A stretch of 64,000 nucleotides of DNA from Anaerolineae bacterium (GCA_019912965.1 JAIOHM010000105.1:1-64000), one strand, 5' to 3'; shown: positions 8,984 to 17,882, counted from the first letter of the stretch. Notes: generated by a model from the sequence alone, not told the origin. Program-made: numbers and translations.

Positions 8984-9009
8984 ACAAAAGGGGCGAACGT
9001 TCGCCCCTT
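8984..9009 (-). terminator. Intrinsic terminator after malQ
   Basis: AAGGGGCGAA and TTCGCCCCTT form a perfect 10-base-pair stem with a two-base centre (8988-9009). On the minus strand it is followed by TTTTGTATG. It ends the malQ transcript just before the GH13 start codon at 8963. Confidence 0.8.
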
Positions 9010-9034
9010 GAATTTTATGTCATCTTTTTCTGTG

Positions 9035-10567
9035 TTATGAACCGTTCTGCTGCGGCCAGCGGGCATACAATCGGGTGAGGTAAGCCAGCCGTTCATGGGC
9101 ATGATGGTTCAGCCAGTCAGCAGTAAAACGCCATCCCCAATTGCCAGATTCTTTTCCCGGCGTATTCATACGCGTATCTTCCCCAAAGCCCAACACATCT
9201 TGCATCGGGACGACAAAAGTATGCGCCACCGACATCATTCCCAAACGGATTAAATCCCAGTTGATTTCGGTTACGCTGTGTCCCAAATACTCCGGCAGAA
9301 AGCGTCGGATATCGCCACTAGCTTCGTCGCCTAGCCACCAGCCAACAGTGGTGTTGTTATCGTGTGTGCCCGTATAAACTACACAGTTGGGTATGTAATT
9401 GTGTGGCAGGAAGGAGTTTTCTCCACCTGCTCCGCCAAACGCAAATTGCAGAATTTTCATACCCGGCAGTCCAAAACCATCACGGATTTCGACGACTCCT
9501 GGCGTTATCAGCCCCAAGTCTTCCGCGATGATTGGCAGATTGCCCATTTTATCCAGCACGACCCGGAAGAAATCCATACCCGGCCCCGGTATCCATTCAC
9601 CCTTAACCGCGGTGGGTTCGCTGGCGGGCACTTCCCAATAAGCCTCGAAGCCCCGGAAGTGGTCAATCCGCACGATGTCTACCAGACTGAGTACAGCCTG
9701 AATACGTTTAATCCACCAATCGTAATCGTCGCTTTTGAGTACATCCCAACGGTAGAGTGGGTTACCCCAACGCTGACCGGTAGGGCTGAAATAATCCGGC
9801 GGTACGCCTGCAATAACGGTTGGATTCCCTGCCGCGTCCAGATAGAAATATTGTGGATTTGCCCAGACATCAGCACTGTCGTGTGCCACAAAAATCGGAA
9901 TATCCCCTATCAGTCTGACGCCTTTACTGTTGGCATAGGATTTCAGTTCTATCCACTGTCTGGAGAACAACCACTGGCGGAATTTACGTTCAGTCACGGC
10001 GCTGGCGTGGATTTTACGGGCGGCTTCCAGCGCGGCAGGTTGGCGTAGAGCCTCGCCTTCCGGCCATTCTACCCAGGGCTTGCCCCCATTAAAATCTTTG
10101 AGCGCGCTGAACAAGGCGAAATCATCCAGCCAACTGGCCTGCTGTTTGCACCAGTTTTCAAAAGCCGCTCTTTGATCGGGACGGGCGTTGGCTTCAAAAT
10201 GGGCATAGGCTAAGGATAGTTTTTTGTCGTGATAGGGGATGACGTTGCCAAAATCGGTTTGATGTAAAGGGAAATCGGGTATATCGCTCAATTCGCCGGG
10301 TTTCAGCCATCCTTCACTGACCAGTTTATCCAAACTGATGAGCAGCGGATTGCCCGCAAAAGCCGAAAGCGATTGGTAAGGGGAATCGCCGTAGCTGGTC
10401 GGGCCTAGCGGTAACACCTGCCAAATGCTCTGGCCAGCGGATTCGAGCCAATCAACGAAACGGTAAGCCCATTCACCGAGATCACCGATGCCATAACGTC
10501 CGGGTAAAGAAGTGGGATGCAGCAGTACGCCACTGGAACGCGGGAAAATTTTTTTGTTGACGGTCAT
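9035..10567 (-). CDS. malQ: 4-alpha-glucanotransferase (amylomaltase)
   Basis: A 510-residue GH77 enzyme that transfers maltosyl and longer segments between alpha-1,4-glucans in the cytoplasm. The catalytic residues are in place: D302 in VRIDHFRGF, E349 in IIAEDLGLITPGV and D403 in YTGTHDNNTTVGW. The start region SSGVLLHPTSLPGRYGIGDLG is diagnostic, and the length matches the short bacterial amylomaltases. Start at ATG with GGAACAAAATA upstream. With the GH13 enzyme downstream it forms a maltodextrin-processing pair. A strong terminator follows at 8984-9009. Confidence 0.97.
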   Translation of the reverse strand: MTVNKKIFPRSSGVLLHPTSLPGRYGIGDLGEWAYRFVDWLESAGQSIWQVLPLGPTSYGDSPYQSLSAFAGNPLLISLDKLVSEGWLKPGELSDIPDFPLHQTDFGNVIPYHDKKLSLAYAHFEANARPDQRAAFENWCKQQASWLDDFALFSALKDFNGGKPWVEWPEGEALRQPAALEAARKIHASAVTERKFRQWLFSRQWIELKSYANSKGVRLIGDIPIFVAHDSADVWANPQYFYLDAAGNPTVIAGVPPDYFSPTGQRWGNPLYRWDVLKSDDYDWWIKRIQAVLSLVDIVRIDHFRGFEAYWEVPASEPTAVKGEWIPGPGMDFFRVVLDKMGNLPIIAEDLGLITPGVVEIRDGFGLPGMKILQFAFGGAGGENSFLPHNYIPNCVVYTGTHDNNTTVGWWLGDEASGDIRRFLPEYLGHSVTEINWDLIRLGMMSVAHTFVVPMQDVLGFGEDTRMNTPGKESGNWGWRFTADWLNHHAHERLAYLTRLYARWPQQNGS

Positions 10568-10644
10568 TATTTTGTTCCGATACGATTACATCGCTCTAAT
10601 AATGAATATATTGTAACTGATGAGTCTTGCTTTGAAATGTCTGA

Positions 10645-11346
10645 TTATTGGCTCAAAAGATAGCGGGTTTTCAGCAGTGTTTCTTCGGCTGCTGCGTCAA
10701 CCTTTTCCACCATATAGCCTTTGGCAGTCGGGCGTGAACTGACGACTGTTTTTAGCTTCCCATCAATGAAATGTCCGGCTGCACCATCGTCAAACGCATA
10801 GGTTGCGGTGACTTGCCCACTGCGGGTGGCCTGATGCAATGAAGGACGACGCTCGGCTTCTCCGTCATAATGTGGGGTGCAGCCTCCAGCCAGATAGCCG
10901 AGGCAGGGCAGCACGGTCAGCGCCCCCGGAATTGAATCCGTCATACCATACTCGAACCAGCAAATCGCCCCAGCACTGATGCCTGCCAGCACTGTTCCGT
11001 TATTTCCCGCTTCCAGCAAAATGTGGTCAAGCGACCACTCGCGCCACAAGGCCAACATCGACTTGGTGTTCCCCCCGCCCACATAGATGATATGCTGCTC
11101 CATCAAAAATCCAGCGAGATCATTGGTGTGCGGCTGAAACAGGGATAGATGAGATGGACAGCAGTCCAACTCGGTGAAGGCTTTGTAAAAGTTGATGATG
11201 TAATCGCGGGCTTCTCCGCTGGCCTGTGATAAAAAGCAGACTTTCGGGCGATCAACACCTGTCTGTTCAATGACATACTGGTCAAGGGCGAGGTTATCTG
11301 GCTCCATCGAGAAGCCGCCCCCACCCATAGCGATGATCTGCTGCAT
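10645..11346 (-). CDS. Peptidase S51 family protein (dipeptidase E-like)
   Basis: A 233-residue cytoplasmic protein with the S51 pattern: YVGGGNTKSML, then the nucleophile elbow LAGISAGAICWF with S124, then GCTPHYDGE, which may supply the histidine and acid. The family includes aspartyl dipeptidase (PepE) and cyanophycinase. The length fits PepE-like proteins rather than the longer cyanophycinases. Start at the ATG preceded by GGGGGTAATCT. It is the last gene of the hisS operon, 10 bases after the DUF3291-like gene. Confidence 0.88.
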   Translation of the reverse strand: MQQIIAMGGGGFSMEPDNLALDQYVIEQTGVDRPKVCFLSQASGEARDYIINFYKAFTELDCCPSHLSLFQPHTNDLAGFLMEQHIIYVGGGNTKSMLALWREWSLDHILLEAGNNGTVLAGISAGAICWFEYGMTDSIPGALTVLPCLGYLAGGCTPHYDGEAERRPSLHQATRSGQVTATYAFDDGAAGHFIDGKLKTVVSSRPTAKGYMVEKVDAAAEETLLKTRYLLSQ

Positions 11347-11356
11347 AGATTACCCC

Positions 11357-11818
11357 CTAAGCATGTGCCAACATCTGCTCAACGGTAAAACGCTGTTTAA
11401 AGGTGAAGGCCAACGGCGTTGGGCCATGTTGTTCCAGTATTGCCAGTTTTTCCTGCGCTTCGGCAACGGTTGGAATATGGCCTTGCGGTATCCACCATAA
11501 GGCTAAAATGGGCGTGCCTAATTTGGAAAACCACTCGGTACGGCGCCGGAAAAACTCAACATGGGCGCTGTAGTAGGCATACTGGTGCAGCGCCTCGATG
11601 GTTTCCCAAACGGACATATTGACGATGATACGTTCGTCCTCGTAAGGGCGCAGGGAAGTCGCATCATTACCATCGCCTTTTAGCCGCCAGACGAAACCGG
11701 TTGTTGTTTCGGCAAGGGCGTTGATCTGGTCAAGGTTGTTTACAAAGTCAGCCATTACATCGCTGTCGATGGGCGCGACCATCCGGGCGATGTTGATCTG
11801 GGCGATATGGTAATTCAT
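11357..11818 (-). CDS. DUF3291-type protein
   Basis: A 153-residue soluble protein with the features of the DUF3291 group: an opening HIAQINIARM, a central TTGFVWRL, and a later NMSVWETIEALHQYAYYSAH followed by an FFRRRTEWF segment. These proteins have a ferredoxin-like fold related to antibiotic-biosynthesis monooxygenases, but no activity is established for them. Start at the ATG preceded by AGGAGATCGCCC, 10 bases after the hisS stop. It lies between hisS and the S51 peptidase, so it is co-transcribed. Confidence 0.82.
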   Translation of the reverse strand: MNYHIAQINIARMVAPIDSDVMADFVNNLDQINALAETTTGFVWRLKGDGNDATSLRPYEDERIIVNMSVWETIEALHQYAYYSAHVEFFRRRTEWFSKLGTPILALWWIPQGHIPTVAEAQEKLAILEQHGPTPLAFTFKQRFTVEQMLAHA

Positions 11819-11828
11819 GGGCGATCTC

Positions 11829-13163
11829 CTATGAACCTAACAATTCGCGGATTTTTCCGGCTGCATCAGCCTGCTTGACGACGACTTCCGTTCCGTCTGT
11901 TAATCGTTTGAGCTTCACGACACCATCTACAATTTCCTCCGGCCCCAATACGGCGACCAGCGGAATGCCTTTTTTGTTGGCGTAGTCGAATTGTTTACCG
12001 AGGTTTTTCTCCTGCATGTAGAGTTCCGTCCGCACACCGCCTGAACGGAGTACAGCCGTTAATCGGGTGGACTGCGAACGGGTTTCAGGACTAAAGGCTG
12101 TCACCAACACTTCGACCACTGTTCCGACAATATCCGGCGGATAGAGGTTCAAGATTTCCATCACGTCGATAATGCGTTCAATGCCGAAAGCCATCCCGAC
12201 AGTGGGCAGGCTGTCCTTACGGAACAAGCCGATTAGATCGTCGTAGCGTCCGCCACCGTTGACACTACCCAAATTCGGTTCACTGATGATGGTTTCAAAG
12301 ATCGGCCCGGTGTAGTATCCCAGCCCGCGTACCATCGTGAAGTCAAATTCGTAGTTTCTAGTAGGGACATCCGCATCGTTCAGATAGGCAGCCAGTTCGC
12401 GCAGTTCACGTATACCTTCAGCCGCAGCCGGAATACTGCCCATGATGTCTTCCAGAAAGTCAAGATTTTCCAGTCCGGGCTGGCGCGCAGTGATGAGTTC
12501 GATCATGCGGGCAACCACATCGGCTGCGATACCGCGTTCAACCAGTTCCTTCTGCACACCTTCCGCACCAATTTTGTCGAACTTATCAACACTGCGGTAT
12601 AGGTCTCCAAGCTGGACATCTGGCACACCAGAATACTGCCCCATCCCCGTGAGCAGTTTGCGATTGTTGATCTTGACATTGAACTGTGGGAAACCGAGAC
12701 GGCGCATTACAGCGACAATCAAGCTGATGATTTCGGCATCGGCTTGCATTCCGGCGATGCCCACAATATCGGCGTCACACTGATAAAACTCGCGGTAGCG
12801 CCCGCGCTGGGGCCGTTCCGCGCGCCAAACAGGGGATAATTGGTAACGCTTAAAGGGCATGGTGAGCTGGTTTTCGTGCTGCCCGACGACGCGCGCTAAA
12901 GGCACCGTCAGGTCATAGCGCAGGGCAACTTCTTCTTTACCGCCGGGGTGTTGGGCATGGTAGATCAGCTTTTCGGCATCTTCACCATACTTACCCATCA
13001 GGGTTTCTTTGAGTTCCAGCACCGGGGTTTGTAGCGGCTCAAAGCCATACAGGTGAAACACCTCGCGCACGACGCCGAATACATAATCCCGTTTGAGCAT
13101 GTCAGCAGGTAGAAAATCGCGCATCCCTTTCGGCAGGCGGGGAACAATTTTTACGGGCGGCAT
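11829..13163 (-). CDS. hisS: Histidyl-tRNA synthetase
   Basis: A 444-residue class II synthetase that charges tRNA-His. It opens PRLPKGMRDFLPADMLKR, the usual N-terminus. Motif 1 lies around PVLELKETLMGKYGEDAEKL, motif 2 is WRAERPQRGRYREFYQCD and motif 3 is GMAFGIERI. The histidine-specific GLGYYTGPIFE stretch and a C-terminal anticodon-binding domain are present. Start at the ATG preceded by GAAGGGATATTCGT. A 14-codon upstream extension is in frame but would begin inside the leader hairpin. It heads an operon with the DUF3291-like and S51 peptidase genes. An intrinsic terminator at 13187-13215 stands about 25 bases before the start codon and suggests attenuation. Confidence 0.97.
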   Translation of the reverse strand: MPPVKIVPRLPKGMRDFLPADMLKRDYVFGVVREVFHLYGFEPLQTPVLELKETLMGKYGEDAEKLIYHAQHPGGKEEVALRYDLTVPLARVVGQHENQLTMPFKRYQLSPVWRAERPQRGRYREFYQCDADIVGIAGMQADAEIISLIVAVMRRLGFPQFNVKINNRKLLTGMGQYSGVPDVQLGDLYRSVDKFDKIGAEGVQKELVERGIAADVVARMIELITARQPGLENLDFLEDIMGSIPAAAEGIRELRELAAYLNDADVPTRNYEFDFTMVRGLGYYTGPIFETIISEPNLGSVNGGGRYDDLIGLFRKDSLPTVGMAFGIERIIDVMEILNLYPPDIVGTVVEVLVTAFSPETRSQSTRLTAVLRSGGVRTELYMQEKNLGKQFDYANKKGIPLVAVLGPEEIVDGVVKLKRLTDGTEVVVKQADAAGKIRELLGS

Positions 13164-13186
13164 ACGAATATCCCTTCGCACACAAA

Positions 13187-13215
13187 TAAAAAAGCGCAGA
13201 CCCAACGCCTGCGCT
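13187..13215 (-). promoter_or_regulatory. Putative transcription attenuator in the hisS leader
   Basis: On the minus strand AGCGCAG, a 9-base loop and CTGCGCT form a 7-base-pair stem followed directly by TTTTTT. It lies between the expected promoter and the hisS ribosome binding site. No gene lies upstream on this strand whose end it could serve; the next gene upstream starts at 13419 on the opposite strand. The loop word CGTTGG is complementary to CCAACG 20 bases upstream (13235-13240), a possible alternative pairing. I do not find a T-box consensus. Confidence 0.55.
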
Positions 13216-13418
13216 ATCCAAGTCGAAACTCAGCCGTTGGTCAACAACCGCTTAGAAGATGATTGGGGTGGTGGCTGAAAAAGATTTCCATAGAAATCTA
13301 GTATAGATGACCCACGTCCTATTTGCAACCGAGTGGAATCCCTCAAAGAATAAGAATAGGCCTGTAAGGGCTTGAGAAATTAATGCTGCAATGTCGAAAC
13401 AGATTTTGTGAGGAATGC

Positions 13419-14201
13419 ATGGCGAATTTGTCCGAGGTACAGTCTGCCCTTAAGCAGGGGGATAGACAAAAAGCGGCTCAAATTTTAAAGACACTGCTAA
13501 AAGAACGTCCCAGCGCCGATGCTTGGGTAATGGCCGCCCGAATGACCAACAACCCGGATACTGCTCGGCAGCATCTTCAACGAGCGCTGGCGCTCGAACC
13601 CAAACACGTCAAAGCCCGCGATATGCTGCGTGATTTGGGCGGACAGCAGAAAAGTGTTTCCGGCAACCTGATGGAAGAAGTTGTCATCGGGCTGGAAGAT
13701 TTCGGTAAAGATACGCGAATCCTGAGCAAGTTTGCGCCCAAACAGCGTATGATGATCGCCATCGGTTTATTCGGCATGATTTTTCTGGCGATGATCGTGC
13801 TGGTGGTGAATCTGCTCCGACCAGTCGAAACGCCACCACCCCCAGTAATGGGAACCCCTGTTCCCTCATTCACCGTCGCTGGCGATGCACTGATTAGTCA
13901 TCTGACTGCCAGCGGCTTGAGCCTCGAAAGCATTCAAAAAGTTGAGCCTGAAGCAAACCTGCCGATCAGCGAACAAATCGCACTCACGGTGCTAGATGCA
14001 GCAGGTTCCCGTAATGCAACGATCTACCTCTATGCAGATTTGGATGGTCTTTTTAATGACCGTGAACGACTCGCAGATCTTACCAAGAATGGCAGTAACG
14101 TCATCATTTATCAAACTGCCGCTCTGGTTTATCCGGCTGACTTGGAAAGCAGCGCAGCAACCGCTTTGGAGACGGCTTTCAACTCAGCCCCCGTTAGTTA
14201 A
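13419..14201 (+). CDS. TPR-like membrane-anchored protein
   Basis: A 261-residue protein. The first 75 residues form a helical repeat region of TPR type (ALKQGDRQKAAQILKTLL and DTARQHLQRALALEPKH). A single transmembrane helix at about 108-130 (MIAIGLFGMIFLAMIVLVV) follows, then a PPPPV linker and an extracytoplasmic domain of about 110 residues that I do not recognise. Start at the ATG preceded by GTGAGGAATGC; the longer frame has no good site. A Flp-pilin-like gene starts 28 bases downstream, so the two form an operon. A role in assembling or anchoring that pilin is possible, but is inference only. Confidence 0.75.
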   Translation: MANLSEVQSALKQGDRQKAAQILKTLLKERPSADAWVMAARMTNNPDTARQHLQRALALEPKHVKARDMLRDLGGQQKSVSGNLMEEVVIGLEDFGKDTRILSKFAPKQRMMIAIGLFGMIFLAMIVLVVNLLRPVETPPPPVMGTPVPSFTVAGDALISHLTASGLSLESIQKVEPEANLPISEQIALTVLDAAGSRNATIYLYADLDGLFNDRERLADLTKNGSNVIIYQTAALVYPADLESSAATALETAFNSAPVS

Positions 14202-14229
14202 CATCCAATTATAAAGGGGAGTTTTTATC

Positions 14230-14658
14230 ATGCAGGAAGATATTCAGCAAGGGCAGGTGAAACGACGGCTTGAGCAAGGTCAAGGATTGATGGAGTATGC
14301 ACTGCTGCTCTCATTAGTCGCGCTGGTTTGTCTGGCGATTCTGACTGTGTTGGGACGCAGCGTTGGCGAAGTTTTCACCAAGATTAATTGCAGCCTCAAC
14401 AGTTCAGTTGTTGGGTGCGAATGCATCAACGAGCAGCTTACGGTGACGGGAACTTGCGTTGGCGTGACTCTGGTTGGAAATGTGTCATCAAGCTGCGATG
14501 GCGCAATGATTGATATTGAAGGGTACGGAAATGTACCCGCAAGCGGGAACGTCAACTGGTCGGGCGCACCGATTTGTACGGGGGGCGCAACTTCAATGAC
14601 GATCTGGTCTCTGCACCCGGACGGCGGCTACAAACAATACTCGGCTTCGCCAAGTTAA
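14230..14658 (+). CDS. Flp-type pilin-like protein with Cys-rich extension
   Basis: A 142-residue protein whose N-terminus matches class III (Flp) pilins: EQGQGLMEYALLLSLVAL, with a prepilin-type cleavage site before LMEY, then one hydrophobic helix. Typical Flp pilins end soon after this helix. Here an extra region of about 85 residues follows with six or more cysteines, likely disulfide-bonded outside the cell. Start at the ATG preceded by AAAGGGGAGTTTTTATC. No tad or cpa assembly genes are in the window. It could be a minor pseudopilin. Confidence 0.75.
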   Translation: MQEDIQQGQVKRRLEQGQGLMEYALLLSLVALVCLAILTVLGRSVGEVFTKINCSLNSSVVGCECINEQLTVTGTCVGVTLVGNVSSSCDGAMIDIEGYGNVPASGNVNWSGAPICTGGATSMTIWSLHPDGGYKQYSASPS

Positions 14659-14691
14659 GGGCAAAGCTCCGTATTCAAAACTCAATAATCA

Positions 14692-14732
14692 AAATACAGA
14701 CAGGGGATTGATGTCCCTGTCTGTTGTGTTTT
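14692..14732. terminator. Bidirectional intrinsic terminator
   Basis: CAGACAGGG and CCCTGTCTG form a 9-base-pair stem. The plus side is followed by TTGTGTTTT and the minus side by TATTTTGATT. It serves the convergent pilin-like and DinB genes. Confidence 0.8.
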
Positions 14733-14734
14733 GC

Positions 14735-15367
14735 CTAGTTTCCAGTGCTGACAGGTTCGACTCGCGGGGCTTCCTGCGTGACAGCGGCTGAACGTGCCTG
14801 CCGCGCGGCTTCGCGCAGTTGGTCATGATGACCGACTTCGTGCTTGAGGCCATATAGGAAGCCTGCAACCGCATTCATGTTCCCCTGCTTTTCGATGAAA
14901 CGCTCTGAAAGTCCACGAAAGACATCCAGATAAGGGTCGTCCGGCCATGCATCCAGATAGGCTAGGCGAATACGGCGGCTTTCCTCTAAACGCTGGATAA
15001 CCTGTGCCTGTGTTTTTACAGTGTGCCAGTTGGTTTCGTAGCGCAGACGTGGCTCGGCGGGATAAGGAAGGCCGCGCGCGAGGATGGAGCTATAGCCAGC
15101 CCATTCTTCGCTGCTGGCAGTGGCATGTACGACGATATGCGCGGTACTCCAGCCGATGTGCTCTTCGCCAGCGACGGCGTAGGGATCGTTGGCTTCCGGG
15201 TCGTGGGGCAGGAAGGTAATCTGTTCGTCGTTCAAGTCTTTTACGATGTTCAGCATGGTATCAATCGAAGCATTGGTAGCAGCCTTCAGGTCGGCAAGGC
15301 TGAACTGCTTCGAGAATTCCAGTAATTTAATTTCACCGTTATTGACGGCGGAAAAGTCGATCAGCAT
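14735..15367 (-). CDS. DinB-like four-helix protein
   Basis: A 210-residue protein of the DinB/YfiT-like four-helix bundle type. The likely metal-binding histidines are in WSTAHIVVHA (helix 2) and in KHEVGHHDQL (helix 4). Members are metal-dependent enzymes, several of them thiol transferases or hydrolases; the substrate here is unknown. Start at the ATG preceded by ATGAGGAGTCTGTTTTTC. Two further in-frame ATGs lie upstream but fall in leader sequence without conserved residues. It is transcribed alone, convergent with the pilin pair. Confidence 0.8.
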   Translation of the reverse strand: MLIDFSAVNNGEIKLLEFSKQFSLADLKAATNASIDTMLNIVKDLNDEQITFLPHDPEANDPYAVAGEEHIGWSTAHIVVHATASSEEWAGYSSILARGLPYPAEPRLRYETNWHTVKTQAQVIQRLEESRRIRLAYLDAWPDDPYLDVFRGLSERFIEKQGNMNAVAGFLYGLKHEVGHHDQLREAARQARSAAVTQEAPRVEPVSTGN

Positions 15368-15563
15368 GAAAAACAGACTCCTCATTGTGGGTTTTTGAAG
15401 ATAACAATATCTAACAGACCACATCAGCCCGCATAGGCTTACGCCTTCAGCCTTGAAACTCATCAAAAATTTACGCAAGGCCGTGCAGTTGGCCTTTTAC
15501 AAGGCGGATGGTAAACTACGGCTCTAACTAAATTGACGTTTGATTTCTTACAAGGACAGCATC

Positions 15564-17585
15564 ATGCTCACTGGCGTCGAAAAAATGTTGTTTACCCTGC
15601 TGGCGCTGCTGGCGGTTGGGGCGACCTATGCGAGCCTCCGCGAGATGTACCTGATTATCAACCGGGGCGACGGAAAACTGTATTTGGATAACCTGCCCCG
15701 GCGGGCGTGGCGGGCGCTGGTTGTTTATCTGGGGCAGCCGACGACGCTCAAAACCCGGCGGGTTTCCAGCCTGTTCCATCTGGGGATTGTATGGGGATTC
15801 ACGTATTTTTTCCTCGTGAATCTGCTGGACGGTTTGCGTGGGTTCTTCCCGGAATTTGAGGGGACACTCAAAAGCCTCGGCATTATTTATGATGTGTACC
15901 GCCTCGGCGCGGATGTGTTGAGCGTGGCGGTGCTGGTAGGCGTGGCGTATTTCCTGCTGCGGCGGTTCGTGCTGCCAAACAAAGCGGAACTTGAATACCA
16001 CGATAATGTACTGCTGCATCCGAAGGTAAAAAACGGGGGCGTGAAGGTCGATTCGGTGATTGTGGGCGGATTTATCCTGCTGCACATCGGCGCGCGCTTC
16101 CTCGGTGAATCAGTGTATGTAGCCGCTAATGGAACAGATTTGTTTTCGCCGTTTGCTACGCTGGTTTCGCCTGTATGGGGTGGGGCTACGGAAGACGGAT
16201 TGAAGGTGCTGGAGCATATCTTCTGGTGGGTGGCACTGGGCGGGATTCTGCTGTTTACGCCGTATTTTGCCCAGAGTAAACATGCCCATCTGTTTATGGC
16301 TCCGATCAACTTTTTGACCAAGCCGAAACGGACTTCGTTGGGCGAGATGACGGCGCTTGATCTGGAAAACGCAGATATTGAGCAGTTCGGTGTGAACACC
16401 CTGACGCAACTGCCCAAGACGAATATTCTGGATGGGTTCGCCTGCATTATGTGTAATCGATGCCAGGACGTATGCCCGGCGTACACCACAGGCAAGGAGC
16501 TTTCGCCTTCGGCACTGGAAGTCAACAAGCGGTATTTGATGCGCGATAACATGAGTGGATTGGCCGCAGGCGAGGATGGCCCATCGCTGATTGGGATGGC
16601 GATCAGCGCGTCGGCGGTGTGGGCGTGTACCTCGTGTGGGGCGTGCGTGGATATTTGCCCGGTGGGAAATGAGCCAATGCTGGACATTCTCAATATCCGG
16701 CGGGACGCGGTACTGATGCAGTCGGAATTTCCGGCGGAACTTCAGGGTGCATTTAAGGGTATGGAACGGGCGGGTAATCCCTGGCAAGCCCCGCGTGAAG
16801 ATCGCTTTAAATGGGCGAAGGGGCTGGAATTCCCCGTGCCGACGGTTGATGAGAACCCGGATTTCGACATTCTGTACTGGACGGGCTGCGCGGTGAATTA
16901 TGATCCACGCGCACAACTGACGGCGCGGGCGCTGGTGAAGGTGCTGAACACAGCGGGCGTAAACTTCGCGGTACTCGGTGAGCAAGAGAACTGCACAGGC
17001 GATGTGGCACGTCGGGCGGGTAAAGAAGACCTGTATTACGAACTGGCGACGGGCAACGTCGAACTGCTGAATGAGGTTAAGCCGAAGCGGATTGTGGTCA
17101 CATGCCCGCACTGCTTCCATAACATCGGGAAAGAATATCATCAGTTTGGTGGGCATTACGAAGTGGTTCACCATACGGAATTGATCGAAGAATTGATTGG
17201 CGCGGGGAAAGTCCCGACGAATGCGCATCCGAAGAAGCTGGCTAACGTGACGTTCCATGATCCGTGCTATCTGGGACGACATAATGATGTGGTGGATGCA
17301 CCACGCACGGTGCTGAACACGGTGGTGGACGGTTTGATCGAGATGCCGCGCACGAAGAAAAATTCGTTCTGCTGTGGCGCGGGCGGGGCACAGTTCTGGA
17401 AAGAAGAAGAACACGGCACGAAAGCGGTTAACGTCGAACGATATGAAGAGGCCAAAGCGACGGGAGCTGAAGTCCTGGCAGTGGGATGCCCATTTTGCGC
17501 GCAGATGTTTGAGAGCGCGAAAGCCTTGGGGACGGATGGGCCAGTCATCAAGGATGTAGTGGAACTGATCGCGGAACGGTTGTAG
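15564..17585 (+). CDS. Membrane Fe-S oxidoreductase (heterodisulfide-reductase-like)
   Basis: A 674-residue fusion. The N-terminal 250 residues contain about five membrane helices, like the cytochrome b-type subunits of nitrate reductase gamma/HdrE. Two ferredoxin-type 4Fe-4S sites follow: C294-x2-C297-x2-C300-x3-C304 and C355-x2-C358-x2-C361-x3-C365. The C-terminal half carries two CCG domains (YWTGCAVNYDPRAQ with VVTCPHCFHN, and FHDPCYLGRHN with NSFCCGAGGAQFW and VGCPFCAQMF). Such proteins move electrons between membrane quinones and soluble disulfide, lactate or acyl-CoA oxidising systems. The donor cannot be read here. Start at the ATG preceded by CAAGGACAGCATC. Confidence 0.9.
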   Translation: MLTGVEKMLFTLLALLAVGATYASLREMYLIINRGDGKLYLDNLPRRAWRALVVYLGQPTTLKTRRVSSLFHLGIVWGFTYFFLVNLLDGLRGFFPEFEGTLKSLGIIYDVYRLGADVLSVAVLVGVAYFLLRRFVLPNKAELEYHDNVLLHPKVKNGGVKVDSVIVGGFILLHIGARFLGESVYVAANGTDLFSPFATLVSPVWGGATEDGLKVLEHIFWWVALGGILLFTPYFAQSKHAHLFMAPINFLTKPKRTSLGEMTALDLENADIEQFGVNTLTQLPKTNILDGFACIMCNRCQDVCPAYTTGKELSPSALEVNKRYLMRDNMSGLAAGEDGPSLIGMAISASAVWACTSCGACVDICPVGNEPMLDILNIRRDAVLMQSEFPAELQGAFKGMERAGNPWQAPREDRFKWAKGLEFPVPTVDENPDFDILYWTGCAVNYDPRAQLTARALVKVLNTAGVNFAVLGEQENCTGDVARRAGKEDLYYELATGNVELLNEVKPKRIVVTCPHCFHNIGKEYHQFGGHYEVVHHTELIEELIGAGKVPTNAHPKKLANVTFHDPCYLGRHNDVVDAPRTVLNTVVDGLIEMPRTKKNSFCCGAGGAQFWKEEEHGTKAVNVERYEEAKATGAEVLAVGCPFCAQMFESAKALGTDGPVIKDVVELIAERL

Positions 17586-17610
17586 TACATAGAAGTGAAG
17601 TGACCGATCC

Positions 17611-17874
17611 ATGTATATAGCTTGTCCAAAATGTGATTGGCGACCGCAGGCACATGATCGCTGGTACTGTACCTGCGGGCATAAGTGGAATACGTTTGAG
17701 ACACATGGGGTTTGCCCAGCGTGTGGGAAAGCTTGGAAAGTTACGGATTGTCTGGCATGTCACAAGTGGTCAGATCATGAAGACTGGTATCACGAGGATG
17801 ATGATTTGACGGTGGAAGCATATTTGAAGCAGTGGCAGCGTGAGCCAGTGGCAGGTTTGCGGCGAAAAGTATAG
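17611..17874 (+). CDS. Small multi-cysteine zinc-ribbon protein
   Basis: An 87-residue protein with four CxC or CxxC pairs: C5/C8, C20/C22, C35/C38 and C47/C50. The first three match a rubredoxin/zinc-ribbon pattern (CPKC, CTCG, CPACG). Its second half is rich in W, H, D and E (HKWSDHEDWYHEDD). It starts 25 bases after the Fe-S oxidoreductase stop and probably shares its transcript. It may bind one or two zinc ions; function unknown. Confidence 0.75.
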   Translation: MYIACPKCDWRPQAHDRWYCTCGHKWNTFETHGVCPACGKAWKVTDCLACHKWSDHEDWYHEDDDLTVEAYLKQWQREPVAGLRRKV

Positions 17875-17882
17875 GCGATTGA

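Noticed and set aside
13164-13418. T-box riboswitch in the hisS leader
   Set aside because: No recognisable T-box word (such as TGGNACCGCG) or stem I features were found; only a terminator and weak alternative pairings are visible.
16110-17612. 500-codon open frame on the minus strand opposite the Fe-S oxidoreductase gene
   Set aside because: Its translation is rich in R, H and Q with no domain, while the plus strand encodes an intact, motif-rich protein. It is a mirror of codon bias.
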